Notes under the pieces: model-generated
Databases searched by the model: none
Seen by the model: only the letters and a program-made list of their open reading frames with translations
What the model was told of the DNA's origin: nothing
Shown here: piece by piece, positions 1 through 6,336 of the stretch
Layout: every line of letters begins with the position of its first letter
How positions within the stretch are numbered: the stretch's first letter is position 1
Assembly: GCA_947631725.1 (NCBI GenBank)
Contig: CANRML010000052.1
Span: 1 to 8,430, forward strand
Direction of reading: 5' to 3'
Length of the DNA: 8,430 bases
Source of the DNA: an uncultured Clostridia bacterium
GTDB taxonomy: Bacteria > Bacillota > Clostridia > TANB77 > CAG-508
Program-made: the position numbers and the translations under genes

Positions 1-738
1 TTAGCAACATGTGGTAAAACACCTTATGTAAGTACATTTGCTATGTTTGCAGCAGGAAGGGCATATGATCAAATTCGCAATAGTATATGTTATCCAGAAT
101 TATCAGTGAAAATTTGTGCAACACATGCAGGAATTACAGTAGGGGAAGATGGGGCAACACATCAGATGATAGAGGACATATCTTTAATGCGTACACTTCC
201 TAATATGACAGTTATGTCAGTAAGTGATGATACACAAACAAAGTGGGCAGTAAAAGAGATTTCAAAAATAGATGGACCTGTATATTTACGCCTATCACGA
301 CTTGCAACAAATAATATATATGATGAAAATCAAGAATTTAAAATAGGAAAGGCAATACAACATGGAGAAGGAACAGATGGAACAGTTTTCAGTACAGGCA
401 TAACAGTAGCAGAAAGCCTAAAAGCACAAAAAATACTAGCAGAAAAAGGAATAAATATTAGAGTAATTGATATTCACACAATAAAACCAATAGATAAAGA
501 TATTATTATAAAATCAGCTAAAGAAACAAAAAAATTAGTATCTGTAGAAGATCATAATATTATAGGTGGACTTGGAAGTAGCATTTCAGAAGTTTTAACA
601 GAGTTTGAGCCTAAATATTTAACAAGATTAGGAATACCAGATACATTTGGAAGATCAGGAAAAGCAGAAGAACTAATAAAATATTTTGGAATTGATGCAG
701 AAAATATTGTAAGACAATTTGAAACAAATAATATATAA
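1..738 (+). CDS. Transketolase C-terminal part (5' end cut by window edge)
   Basis: The frame is open from base 1, so only the last 245 codons are present. Transketolase moves two-carbon ketol units between sugar phosphates in the cytosolic non-oxidative pentose phosphate pathway, using thiamine diphosphate. The visible part starts in the pyrimidine-binding domain (PYVSTFAMFAAGR, visible residues 8-20) and contains the hallmark HAGITVGEDGATHQ at about 42-55. The C-terminal domain follows, with VIDIHTIKPID at about 155-165 and VEDHNIIGGLGS at about 182-193. The ending (FGRSGKAEELIKYFGID) resembles the separate C-terminal subunit of split clostridial transketolases, in which an N-terminal subunit gene would lie just upstream. 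With the start missing, a full-length transketolase or the related 1-deoxyxylulose-5-phosphate synthase cannot be strictly excluded, but the motifs favour transketolase. It ends at TAA and is followed by a probable terminator, so it is probably not co-transcribed with ftsE. Confidence 0.9.
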   Translation, partial: LATCGKTPYVSTFAMFAAGRAYDQIRNSICYPELSVKICATHAGITVGEDGATHQMIEDISLMRTLPNMTVMSVSDDTQTKWAVKEISKIDGPVYLRLSRLATNNIYDENQEFKIGKAIQHGEGTDGTVFSTGITVAESLKAQKILAEKGINIRVIDIHTIKPIDKDIIIKSAKETKKLVSVEDHNIIGGLGSSISEVLTEFEPKYLTRLGIPDTFGRSGKAEELIKYFGIDAENIVRQFETNNI

Positions 739-789
739 ATTTGTTAACAAAAGAGTAATTTGTAGGAAAAGTAAGTAAAAAGAAAAAAT

Positions 790-823
790 ATAGCCAAAAA
801 ACCAGTATTTTTGCTGTTTTTTT
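790..823 (+). terminator. Probable intrinsic terminator after transketolase
   Basis: ATAGC-C-AAAAA (790-800) can pair with TTTTTGCTGT (808-817), with one bulged C, one G-T wobble and a 7-nt loop. A run of seven T (817-823) follows. The stem is AT-rich and therefore weak. An alternative fold pairs CAG (803-805) with CTG (814-816) and the flanking A and T runs. The position between the transketolase stop and the ftsE promoter suits a terminator that separates the two units. Confidence 0.55.
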
Positions 824-835
824 AGTAAAAAAGTC

Positions 836-864
836 TTGCAAAAGTCCAGTTTTATTGGTATGAT
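836..864 (+). promoter_or_regulatory. SigA-type promoter of the ftsEX operon, extended -10
   Basis: The -35 box is TTGCAA (836-841), followed by a 17-bp spacer and the -10 box TATGAT (859-864). A TG one base upstream of the -10 (TGGTATGAT) makes it an extended -10. Transcription would start near 870-872, directly at the Shine-Dalgarno sequence, so the ftsE leader would be only about 20 nt. No other promoter is evident before the two M23 genes, so this one probably serves all four genes. Confidence 0.7.
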
Positions 865-871
865 TTAAGCT

Positions 872-878
872 GAAGGGA
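872..878 (+). promoter_or_regulatory. Ribosome binding site that decides the ftsE start
   Basis: GAAGGGA lies at 872-878. The ATG at 879 touches it and is too close to be used. The next in-frame ATG, at 891, is 12 nt downstream and gives a protein of family-typical length. The same leader, GAAGGGAATGA, precedes greA (6974-6984), where the gene start is also the later ATG. Confidence 0.55.
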
Positions 879-890
879 ATGAATTTTAAA

Positions 891-1577
891 ATGATAGAAT
901 TTAGAAAAGTTAATAAAACATATGAAACAGGTACAGATGCTGTTATCAATGCAAATTTTGTCATTGAAAAGGGAGAATTTGCATTTTTAGTAGGTAGTTC
1001 AGGAAGTGGAAAATCAACACTAATTAAATTAATCTTAAAAGAAGAAGAACCAACTTCTGGAAACATCATTATAAATGGAAAAGATACTACATATTTAAAA
1101 CCAAGCCGTATTCCATATTTAAGAAGAAGTATGGGAGTGGTTTTTCAAGACTTTAGGCTATTACCAGATAAAACAGTATATGACAATGTTGCTTATGCTA
1201 TGTATATTGTTAGAGCAACACCAAGACATATTAGAAGACAAGTTCCAATGATATTATCTATGGTAGGATTAAGCAATAAAGCTAAAATGTATCCAAATGA
1301 ATTATCAGGAGGAGAACAACAAAGAGTTGCATTAGCAAGAGCATTAGTAAATGCTCCATCTATGTTAATTGCGGACGAGCCAACTGGAAACCTAGACCCA
1401 GACACAGCTTGGGATATTATGACATTATTAAATGAAATAAATATGAGAGGAACAACTGTAGTTGTAGCAACACATGCAAAAGATATCGTTGATAAAATGA
1501 AAAAAAGAGTTATACACATACAAAATGGCAATATCATAAGAGACGACAAAAAAGGTGGGTATGATTATGAAATATAA
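891..1577 (+). CDS. ftsE: Cell division ATP-binding protein FtsE
   Basis: ATPase subunit of the FtsEX complex, which works at the cytoplasmic face of the membrane. ATP binding and hydrolysis there are transmitted through FtsX to activate peptidoglycan hydrolases outside the cell. In the 228-residue product the ABC motifs are complete: Walker A GSSGSGKST (35-43), Q-loop Q86 in VVFQDFRLLPDKTVYDNV, signature LSGGEQQRVALARAL (138-152), Walker B MLIADEP (158-164), D-loop GNLDPDT and H-loop His195 (ATHAKD). The sequence around the Q-loop and signature is typical of FtsE rather than of other ABC transporters. I chose ATG 891 over the upstream in-frame ATG at 879 because the latter abuts the ribosome binding site and adds four residues to the usual N-terminus (MIEFRKVNKTY); 228 residues matches Bacillus FtsE. 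The gene overlaps the start of ftsX by 11 nt, implying translational coupling. Confidence 0.95.
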   Translation: MIEFRKVNKTYETGTDAVINANFVIEKGEFAFLVGSSGSGKSTLIKLILKEEEPTSGNIIINGKDTTYLKPSRIPYLRRSMGVVFQDFRLLPDKTVYDNVAYAMYIVRATPRHIRRQVPMILSMVGLSNKAKMYPNELSGGEQQRVALARALVNAPSMLIADEPTGNLDPDTAWDIMTLLNEINMRGTTVVVATHAKDIVDKMKKRVIHIQNGNIIRDDKKGGYDYEI

Positions 1578-2463
1578 CATATTAGGATATTTAATCGGAG
1601 AAGGATTTAGTAATGTATTTAAAAACAAAAAATCAACAGGTGCATCACTTGTAATTATGTGTGCAACTATGATTATTTTTGGTGTATTTCTAATTTTAGG
1701 AGAAAACATTAATCATTTTGTTGATGATATTAAAGCTGAACAAGGATTTCAAGTATTTATAAAAGTAGATGCTACACAAGAAGAAATTCAAAAATTTGGT
1801 GAAGATATTAGAAAAATAGAAGGTGTTAGCACAGCTGAATACATTTCTAAAGAAGATGGACTAAATACGATGAAACAAAGACTTAAAGATGACAAGGGAG
1901 TACTAGATGGATTTAATGTAGAAGCATTTAAAGCTTCATATATGGTAAAAATAAATAACTTAGAGGATAGTCAAAATATTCAGGAACAAATAAAGAAAAT
2001 AGATAATTATGCTAAAATAACAAGTAGTGATGAAACAATTACAGCATTAGTTCGCCTAGCAAATGGAGTTCGTATTGTAACAGGTGCAATATTATTACTT
2101 TTGGTTGTAATATCAATATTTATAATATCAAATACAATCAAATTAACAGTACATGCAAGAAGAAAAGAAATTTCAATTATGAAATATGTAGGAGCAACTA
2201 ATAACTTTATAAGATGGCCATTTATTGTAGAAGGTATGATAATTGGAATTCTTGCAAGTGCAGTTTCAATTGTAATAATAGGAGGGGCATATAATTTTAT
2301 AGCTCAAGAATTAGTAAATGGCTCATTTATGAAAATGATAGGGATGAGTTTAGTTGGATTTGGAGATATGCTATCTTCCATCATTGTTGTATATATGCTT
2401 TTAGGAATAGGCATTGGTGCATTAGGTAGCGTAATTTCTATGAGGAAGTATTTAAAAGTTTAA
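1567..2463 (+). CDS. ftsX: Cell division membrane protein FtsX
   Basis: Membrane subunit of FtsEX, 298 residues from ATG 1567. It has the FtsX layout: a cytoplasmic N-terminus, TM1 at about 27-45, an extracellular loop at about 46-165 that in other species contacts the coiled-coil hydrolase partner, then TM2 (about 172-189), TM3 (about 222-240) and TM4 (about 268-288). The diagnostic stretch after TM2 is present: ISNTIKLTVHARRKEISIMK followed by YVGATNNFIRWPFIVEG. FtsX does not transport a solute; it passes the FtsE ATPase signal across the membrane. In-frame candidate starts lie at GTG 1555, ATG 1561 and ATG 1567. The last is 8 nt from AAAGGTGG (1551-1558), inside ftsE, and is preferred. The stop codon lies within the ribosome binding site of the next gene, so translation of ftsX and the first M23 gene is tightly linked. 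Confidence 0.95.
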   Translation: MKYNILGYLIGEGFSNVFKNKKSTGASLVIMCATMIIFGVFLILGENINHFVDDIKAEQGFQVFIKVDATQEEIQKFGEDIRKIEGVSTAEYISKEDGLNTMKQRLKDDKGVLDGFNVEAFKASYMVKINNLEDSQNIQEQIKKIDNYAKITSSDETITALVRLANGVRIVTGAILLLLVVISIFIISNTIKLTVHARRKEISIMKYVGATNNFIRWPFIVEGMIIGILASAVSIVIIGGAYNFIAQELVNGSFMKMIGMSLVGFGDMLSSIIVVYMLLGIGIGALGSVISMRKYLKV

Positions 2464-2474
2464 AGGAGTAACAA

Positions 2475-3737
2475 ATGCGAAAGTTTTTATGTACAAGTTT
2501 GATTTGCATATTGTTATGTTCTAGTATTGTATATGCTGTAGAAGAAAATGCGACAACAAATACAACGACAAATACAACATCTTTGCAAGATAAACAAAAA
2601 GAAATAGAGGGACAAATTGAACAGGCAAATGAAGAACTTTCAGGGATACAATTAGATATTACAGAAAATATAGAACAAGTTCAAAAATTAGATGAAAACA
2701 TAGAAAAATATGAAACTGAGTTACAAGAAAGTTCTGAAAAAATACAAATAATACAGCAAAGTATACAAGGACTAGAAGAAACATTGAAAGTTGAACAGGA
2801 AAAATATGACAAACAAAAAGAAATTTTTGAAACACGTATTGTTGCACTATATGAGGCAGGAACTACTCAATATTTAGATGTTCTATTAAAATCTGAAAAT
2901 ATTACAGATTTTGTGTCTACATATTTTTTAATTTCTGAAATAGCAGATTATGATGCAGATATTTTAAATACAATAGGTGAAAGAAAAAATAATATAGAAA
3001 ATGCAAAAACAAAATTAGAAAAAGAAAGAAAAGAATTAGCAACACTTATAGAAAAACAAACAAGAGCAACAAAAGTTTTACAAACGACAAAAAAATTAAG
3101 AGAAAACTATATATCAAAATTATCAGAACAAGAAAAAGAAACCCAAAGCAAGATTGATGAATATAATCAAGCATTAAGAGAAGTAAATATGCAGATAATC
3201 GAACTTGCTCAGGGAGGAATAGCTACAGAATATATTGGTGGAGAACTTGCTTGGCCAGTTCCAGGATATACTAAAATTAGTTCACCTTATGGTATGAGAG
3301 TTCACCCAATTACTAAAGTATATAAATTACATACAGGTGTTGATATATCAGCACCTATGGGGGCAAATTTTGTAGCAGCAAATGATGGTATTGTTATAAA
3401 AGCAGAATATAACTTAGCATATGGAAACATGGTTTTAATTGATCATGGAGGTGGAATTTCCACACTATATGCACATGGTTCTCAAATATTAGTACAAGTA
3501 GGGGATAAAGTAACTCGTAATCAATCTATTTTAAAAGTAGGATCAACAGGTTATTCAACAGGACCACATGCACATTTTGAAGTAAGAAAAAATGGAGTTG
3601 TAACAAACCCAATGCCATATATTACAAATGGACTAGTTCCAAACTCTGAAGAAGATAAAGCACAAACAGAGCAAGATAAACAAGAAGAAAATAATACACA
3701 AGACCAAAATACATCAGCAGAAAACACATCAAACTAA
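2475..3737 (+). CDS. Secreted coiled-coil M23 peptidase 1, probable FtsEX partner
   Basis: Predicted exported peptidoglycan endopeptidase of 420 residues. A signal peptide (1-21, likely cut after VYA) is followed by a short Thr/Asn-rich stretch. A long coiled coil spans about 37-245 and includes the helical-lobe motif RIVALYEAGTTQYLDVLL (121-138), as in PcsB and CwlO N-termini. The M23 (LytM) domain covers about 256-385. The zinc and catalytic residues seem complete: His286 and Asp290 (HTGVD), His334 (LYAH), and His365 and His367 (PHAHFE). It may thus be an active enzyme, unlike E. coli EnvC, whose LytM domain is degenerate. The tail (about 390-420) is rich in Gln, Glu, Asn and Thr. All three cysteines are in the signal peptide. 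AAAGGAG (2462-2468) lies 6 nt before the ATG. Its place 11 nt after ftsX suggests it is an FtsEX-controlled hydrolase. That pairing is inferred from family knowledge and gene order. Confidence 0.88.
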   Translation: MRKFLCTSLICILLCSSIVYAVEENATTNTTTNTTSLQDKQKEIEGQIEQANEELSGIQLDITENIEQVQKLDENIEKYETELQESSEKIQIIQQSIQGLEETLKVEQEKYDKQKEIFETRIVALYEAGTTQYLDVLLKSENITDFVSTYFLISEIADYDADILNTIGERKNNIENAKTKLEKERKELATLIEKQTRATKVLQTTKKLRENYISKLSEQEKETQSKIDEYNQALREVNMQIIELAQGGIATEYIGGELAWPVPGYTKISSPYGMRVHPITKVYKLHTGVDISAPMGANFVAANDGIVIKAEYNLAYGNMVLIDHGGGISTLYAHGSQILVQVGDKVTRNQSILKVGSTGYSTGPHAHFEVRKNGVVTNPMPYITNGLVPNSEEDKAQTEQDKQEENNTQDQNTSAENTSN

Positions 3738-3747
3738 GGAGGTAAAA

Positions 3748-4989
3748 ATGAAAAACTTAGGCAAAAAAATAATTGGAGTTCTATTGATTTTAATTTTGTT
3801 AAGTACATGTAATATCTCACTTGCACTTGATGCAGAAGAAACAAAGTTAAATAATGAAAAAAGTAGTAATAAAGCAAAAGAAGAACAACTAGAGGCAGAA
3901 AAAAATAAAGTAACAGAGGAGAAAAATGCAACAGTTAAAGAAGTTGCAGAATTAGATACACAAATAAATGATTATGAAAGCCAAATACAAACTTTAGATG
4001 GTCAAATTTCTGATGCAAATGCAAAAATTCAAGAAGCAACAGCAAAATTAAATCAAGCACAAGAAGATTATGATAAACAAAAAAAGATGTTAGAAGAAAG
4101 AGTTGTAGCTTTATATGAATCTGGAGAAACTAATTATTTAGATGTAATATTATCAGCACAAAGTGTTACAGACTTCATTTCTAGTTATTATGTAATATCT
4201 GAAATTGCAGAATGTGATACTGAACTATTAAATGAAATTGATAAAAAGAAAAATGAAATAGAAAATGCTAAAAAAGAATTAGAAGAAAGCAAAAATCAAT
4301 TAACATCTGCAAGAACAAATAAGCAATTAGTGGCATCTAAATTAGAGGCAAGTAAATCTGAAAAACAAAATAAAGTAAATCAATTATCAGAAAGTGAGAA
4401 AAATTTGCAGGCAAAAATAGACGAAATAAAGAGAGATAATGCAGCAATTGACCAAGCAATTAAAGCACATCATGCAGAAGTACAACGTAAATTAGACGAA
4501 TTAAGAAAAAAACAACAAGCACAACAAAATAATAATCAAAGCTCAAGTGGTGGATCAAGTGGTGGAGGAACATCAGGTACAAGTTCTAGTGGATTTATAC
4601 ATCCAGTACCTTCAGCATATGCAAAAGTAACAACAACTTGGTATTATTCTACTGGTGCTGTTCATGGAGCAGTAGATTATGGACCTGCTGGAATAAATGG
4701 TCAACCTGTTTATGCAGTGGCTGATGGAGTTGTTTCAGAAACACATGCACTAATGACAAGCTATGGAAATTATGTAATAATTGCACATACAAATGGACTA
4801 TATACCCTATATGCACATGGACAAGCAGGTTCAATTTGTGTATCTCAAGGACAAACTGTAAAACAAGGACAACAAATTATGAGAGTAGGAAGTACAGGTA
4901 ATTCTTCAGGACCTCACTTACACTTTGAAGTAAGAACATCACCAGGTACATATAATTGTCGTAAAAATCCATTAAATTATTTACCATAA
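3748..4989 (+). CDS. Secreted coiled-coil M23 peptidase 2, paralogue of the preceding gene
   Basis: 413-residue exported protein built like its neighbour. It has a signal peptide (likely cut after SLA, residue 26), a coiled coil (about 31-255), a Gln/Ser/Gly-rich flexible linker (about 254-283) and an M23 domain (about 284-413) that ends at NPLNYLP without a tail. Metal and catalytic residues are present: His306 and Asp310 (HGAVD), His357 (LYAH), and His390 and His392 (PHLHFE). The segment VVALYESGETNYLDVILSA (119-137) closely matches residues 122-140 of the first protein, so the pair arose by duplication. The M23 domains differ more: this one has Cys364 and Cys404, plus Cys156 in the coiled coil, whereas the mature first protein has none. 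A near-perfect AAGGAGGT (3736-3743) gives strong initiation, overlapping the previous stop codon. It is probably a second FtsEX effector or a hydrolase with a different cleavage preference. A lipoprotein is unlikely because Thr precedes Cys21. Confidence 0.88.
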   Translation: MKNLGKKIIGVLLILILLSTCNISLALDAEETKLNNEKSSNKAKEEQLEAEKNKVTEEKNATVKEVAELDTQINDYESQIQTLDGQISDANAKIQEATAKLNQAQEDYDKQKKMLEERVVALYESGETNYLDVILSAQSVTDFISSYYVISEIAECDTELLNEIDKKKNEIENAKKELEESKNQLTSARTNKQLVASKLEASKSEKQNKVNQLSESEKNLQAKIDEIKRDNAAIDQAIKAHHAEVQRKLDELRKKQQAQQNNNQSSSGGSSGGGTSGTSSSGFIHPVPSAYAKVTTTWYYSTGAVHGAVDYGPAGINGQPVYAVADGVVSETHALMTSYGNYVIIAHTNGLYTLYAHGQAGSICVSQGQTVKQGQQIMRVGSTGNSSGPHLHFEVRTSPGTYNCRKNPLNYLP

Positions 4990-4992
4990 GTA

Positions 4993-5023
4993 TTGACAAA
5001 TAAATAATTGCATATGATATAAT
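4993..5023 (+). promoter_or_regulatory. Probable promoter for the ctp-pgsA unit
   Basis: A perfect -35, TTGACA (4993-4998), is followed by overlapping -10 candidates TATGAT (5013-5018, 14-bp spacer) and TATAAT (5018-5023, 19-bp spacer). The latter matches consensus but its spacer is long. Transcription would begin inside or at the left arm of the GC-rich inverted repeat at 5025-5046. Confidence 0.6.
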
Positions 5024-5024
5024 G

Positions 5025-5046
5025 GGGCGGAAAAGATAATCCGCCC
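5025..5046 (+). repeat. GC-rich perfect inverted repeat / hairpin upstream of ctp
   Basis: GGGCGGA (5025-5031) and TCCGCCC (5040-5046) form a perfect 7-bp stem with the 8-nt loop AAAGATAA. It is almost pure GC in a very AT-rich surrounding. It is not followed by a T-run on either strand, so it is not a standard intrinsic terminator. Possible roles are an operator straddling the transcription start, a 5' hairpin stabilising the ctp-pgsA mRNA, or a 3'-end structure for the M23 transcript. Confidence 0.75.
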
Positions 5047-5073
5047 AATTGTTATATAATTAAGGCACATAAA

Positions 5074-5081
5074 AGAAAGGA
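5074..5081 (+). promoter_or_regulatory. Ribosome binding site that decides the ctp start
   Basis: AGAAAGGA (5074-5081) matches the 16S anti-Shine-Dalgarno complement over eight bases. It contains the A of the first in-frame ATG (5081), leaving no spacing for that start. The in-frame TTG at 5090 is 8 nt downstream and is the better-placed start. Confidence 0.5.
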
Positions 5082-5089
5082 TGGTTAGA

Positions 5090-6313
5090 TTGGATAATAA
5101 AACAATTTGTAGAATATATAGAACAGTAATGTTAGTTATACTAACAGCATTTATAACATTTCTAATGACTTCAGTAGGGCTATATGCATACGTAAAAAAC
5201 GATGGAAACATATTTTTATTAACGAGAAAAGAAATAGGAGATATTTCCGCAGATATATATGCATTTAAAAAAATTATAGACCAAAATTATCTAGGAGAAG
5301 TAGATACTGAAAAGCTAAAAGAAGGTGCTATAAAAGGATATGTAGAAGGTTTAGGAGATCCATATACTACATATATTTCAGAAGATGAGTTAGAAGAATA
5401 TTTGCAAAATACAAAAGGAATCTATGTTGGAATAGGAGTATATTTAACTGGTGATGAAGAACAAGATAAAGTAAAAATAATATCAGTAGTTAAAAACTCA
5501 CCAGCAGAAAAAGAAGGAATATTACCAGGAGATTATATAATAAGTGTTGATGATAAAAAATATACAGCAAGCCAAATGGAAGAACTTTCAAATGATGTCA
5601 AAGAAAAAGAAGAAGGAACAGATGTAACAGTAATTATTGAACGAGAGGGAGAAACAAAAACTATTACAGTAAAAACAGAAAAGATAAAAATAAATCCTGT
5701 TGAAGGAAAAATGCTAGGAGAAGGAATAGGATATATCGAATTTACTTCTTTTGACGAAACAACAGCAGATGATTTCAAAGCAAAATATGATGAATTAAAA
5801 ACAGCAGGTATGACACATTTAATAATAGATTTAAGAAATAATGGCGGAGGTTTAGTAGACCAAGCAACAAAATTAGCAGACTATATGCTAGAAAAAGATA
5901 GTGTAATCCTATATGAAGTAGACAAAAACGGAAAAGAAACTGCTGAAAAAGCAAAAGATGATCTAATAATAGATATACCAATAGTAATTCTAACAAATAA
6001 AAATACTGCAAGTGCATCAGAAATATTTGCAGGAGCATTACAAGATTTAGGAAAAGCCAAAATAGTAGGTACAACAACATATGGTAAAGGTATAATCCAA
6101 GAAATCATATCAGTAAAAGGAAAAGGAGCAATTAAATTAACAACACAAGAATATCAAACTCCAAATCATAAAAAAATAAATAAAATTGGAATAGAGCCAG
6201 ATATTAAAGTAGAATTACCAGAAGATGTAACTAATTTATTAGATGTTCCAGAAGAAAAAGACACACAATTACAAAAAGCAAAAGAAATTGTTAAAACAAT
6301 AGAAGAAAAATAA
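5090..6313 (+). CDS. Carboxyl-terminal processing protease, S41 family with PDZ domain
   Basis: Membrane-anchored serine protease that cuts proteins near their C-termini outside the cytoplasm. Counting from the upstream ATG (5081; subtract 3 for the preferred TTG start at 5090), it has an N-terminal transmembrane anchor (about 16-38), the S41 N-terminal helical region with DPYTTYIS (93-100), a PDZ domain (about 111-203) and the S41 core (about 205-378). The Ser-Lys-Gln catalytic set is visible: Ser311 in NTASASEIFAGAL, and Lys336 and Gln340 in TTTYGKGIIQ. The Ser-to-Lys (25) and Ser-to-Gln (29) distances equal those of Bacillus CtpB. Length is normal for CtpA/CtpB. In other bacteria Ctp proteases degrade cell-wall hydrolases, and in Bacillus CtpB acts in sporulation signalling. 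The place just after two M23 genes favours a wall role, but its own promoter means it can be expressed separately. Confidence 0.92.
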   Translation: MDNKTICRIYRTVMLVILTAFITFLMTSVGLYAYVKNDGNIFLLTRKEIGDISADIYAFKKIIDQNYLGEVDTEKLKEGAIKGYVEGLGDPYTTYISEDELEEYLQNTKGIYVGIGVYLTGDEEQDKVKIISVVKNSPAEKEGILPGDYIISVDDKKYTASQMEELSNDVKEKEEGTDVTVIIEREGETKTITVKTEKIKINPVEGKMLGEGIGYIEFTSFDETTADDFKAKYDELKTAGMTHLIIDLRNNGGGLVDQATKLADYMLEKDSVILYEVDKNGKETAEKAKDDLIIDIPIVILTNKNTASASEIFAGALQDLGKAKIVGTTTYGKGIIQEIISVKGKGAIKLTTQEYQTPNHKKINKIGIEPDIKVELPEDVTNLLDVPEEKDTQLQKAKEIVKTIEEK

Positions 6314-6323
6314 TACAAAAAAA

Positions 6324-6328
6324 GGGGG
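6324..6328 (+). promoter_or_regulatory. Ribosome binding site that decides the pgsA start
   Basis: AAAGGGGG runs up to 6328. The ATG at 6331 is only 2 nt away, whereas the in-frame GTG at 6337 is 8 nt away. Starting at the GTG also gives the family-like N-terminus (M)NLANKLTIFRI. Confidence 0.5.
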
Positions 6329-6336
6329 AAATGGAA

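Noticed and set aside
611..1069. Antisense open frame opposite the transketolase end and ftsE start
   Set aside because: It runs across the terminator and promoter region, is rich in Phe/Leu/Ile as expected from reversed A/T-rich codons, has no ribosome binding site or recognisable domain, and overlaps well-supported genes.
2553..2576. Two near-identical 12-base units encoding a Thr/Asn stretch after the first M23 signal peptide
   Set aside because: Only two copies with one base difference; ordinary low-complexity linker with no sign of a functional repeat array.
3805..3810. Possible lipobox Cys (residue 21) in the second M23 protein
   Set aside because: The residue before Cys21 is Thr (LST-C), unlike the usual Gly/Ala/Ser, and a normal signal peptidase I site (SLA) follows five residues later.
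4649..4834. Antisense open frame inside the second M23 gene
   Set aside because: His/Leu/Val-rich shadow of the M23 domain with no initiation signal. The sense frame has complete catalytic motifs.
5055..5060. Additional TATAAT closer to the ctp start
   Set aside because: No credible -35 at 16-18 bp upstream (that position falls in the hairpin loop), so it is probably chance in AT-rich DNA.
5775..6108. Antisense open frames opposite the Ctp protease catalytic region
   Set aside because: Hydrophobic, low-complexity shadows of A-rich sense codons. The sense frame holds the Ser-Lys-Gln set.
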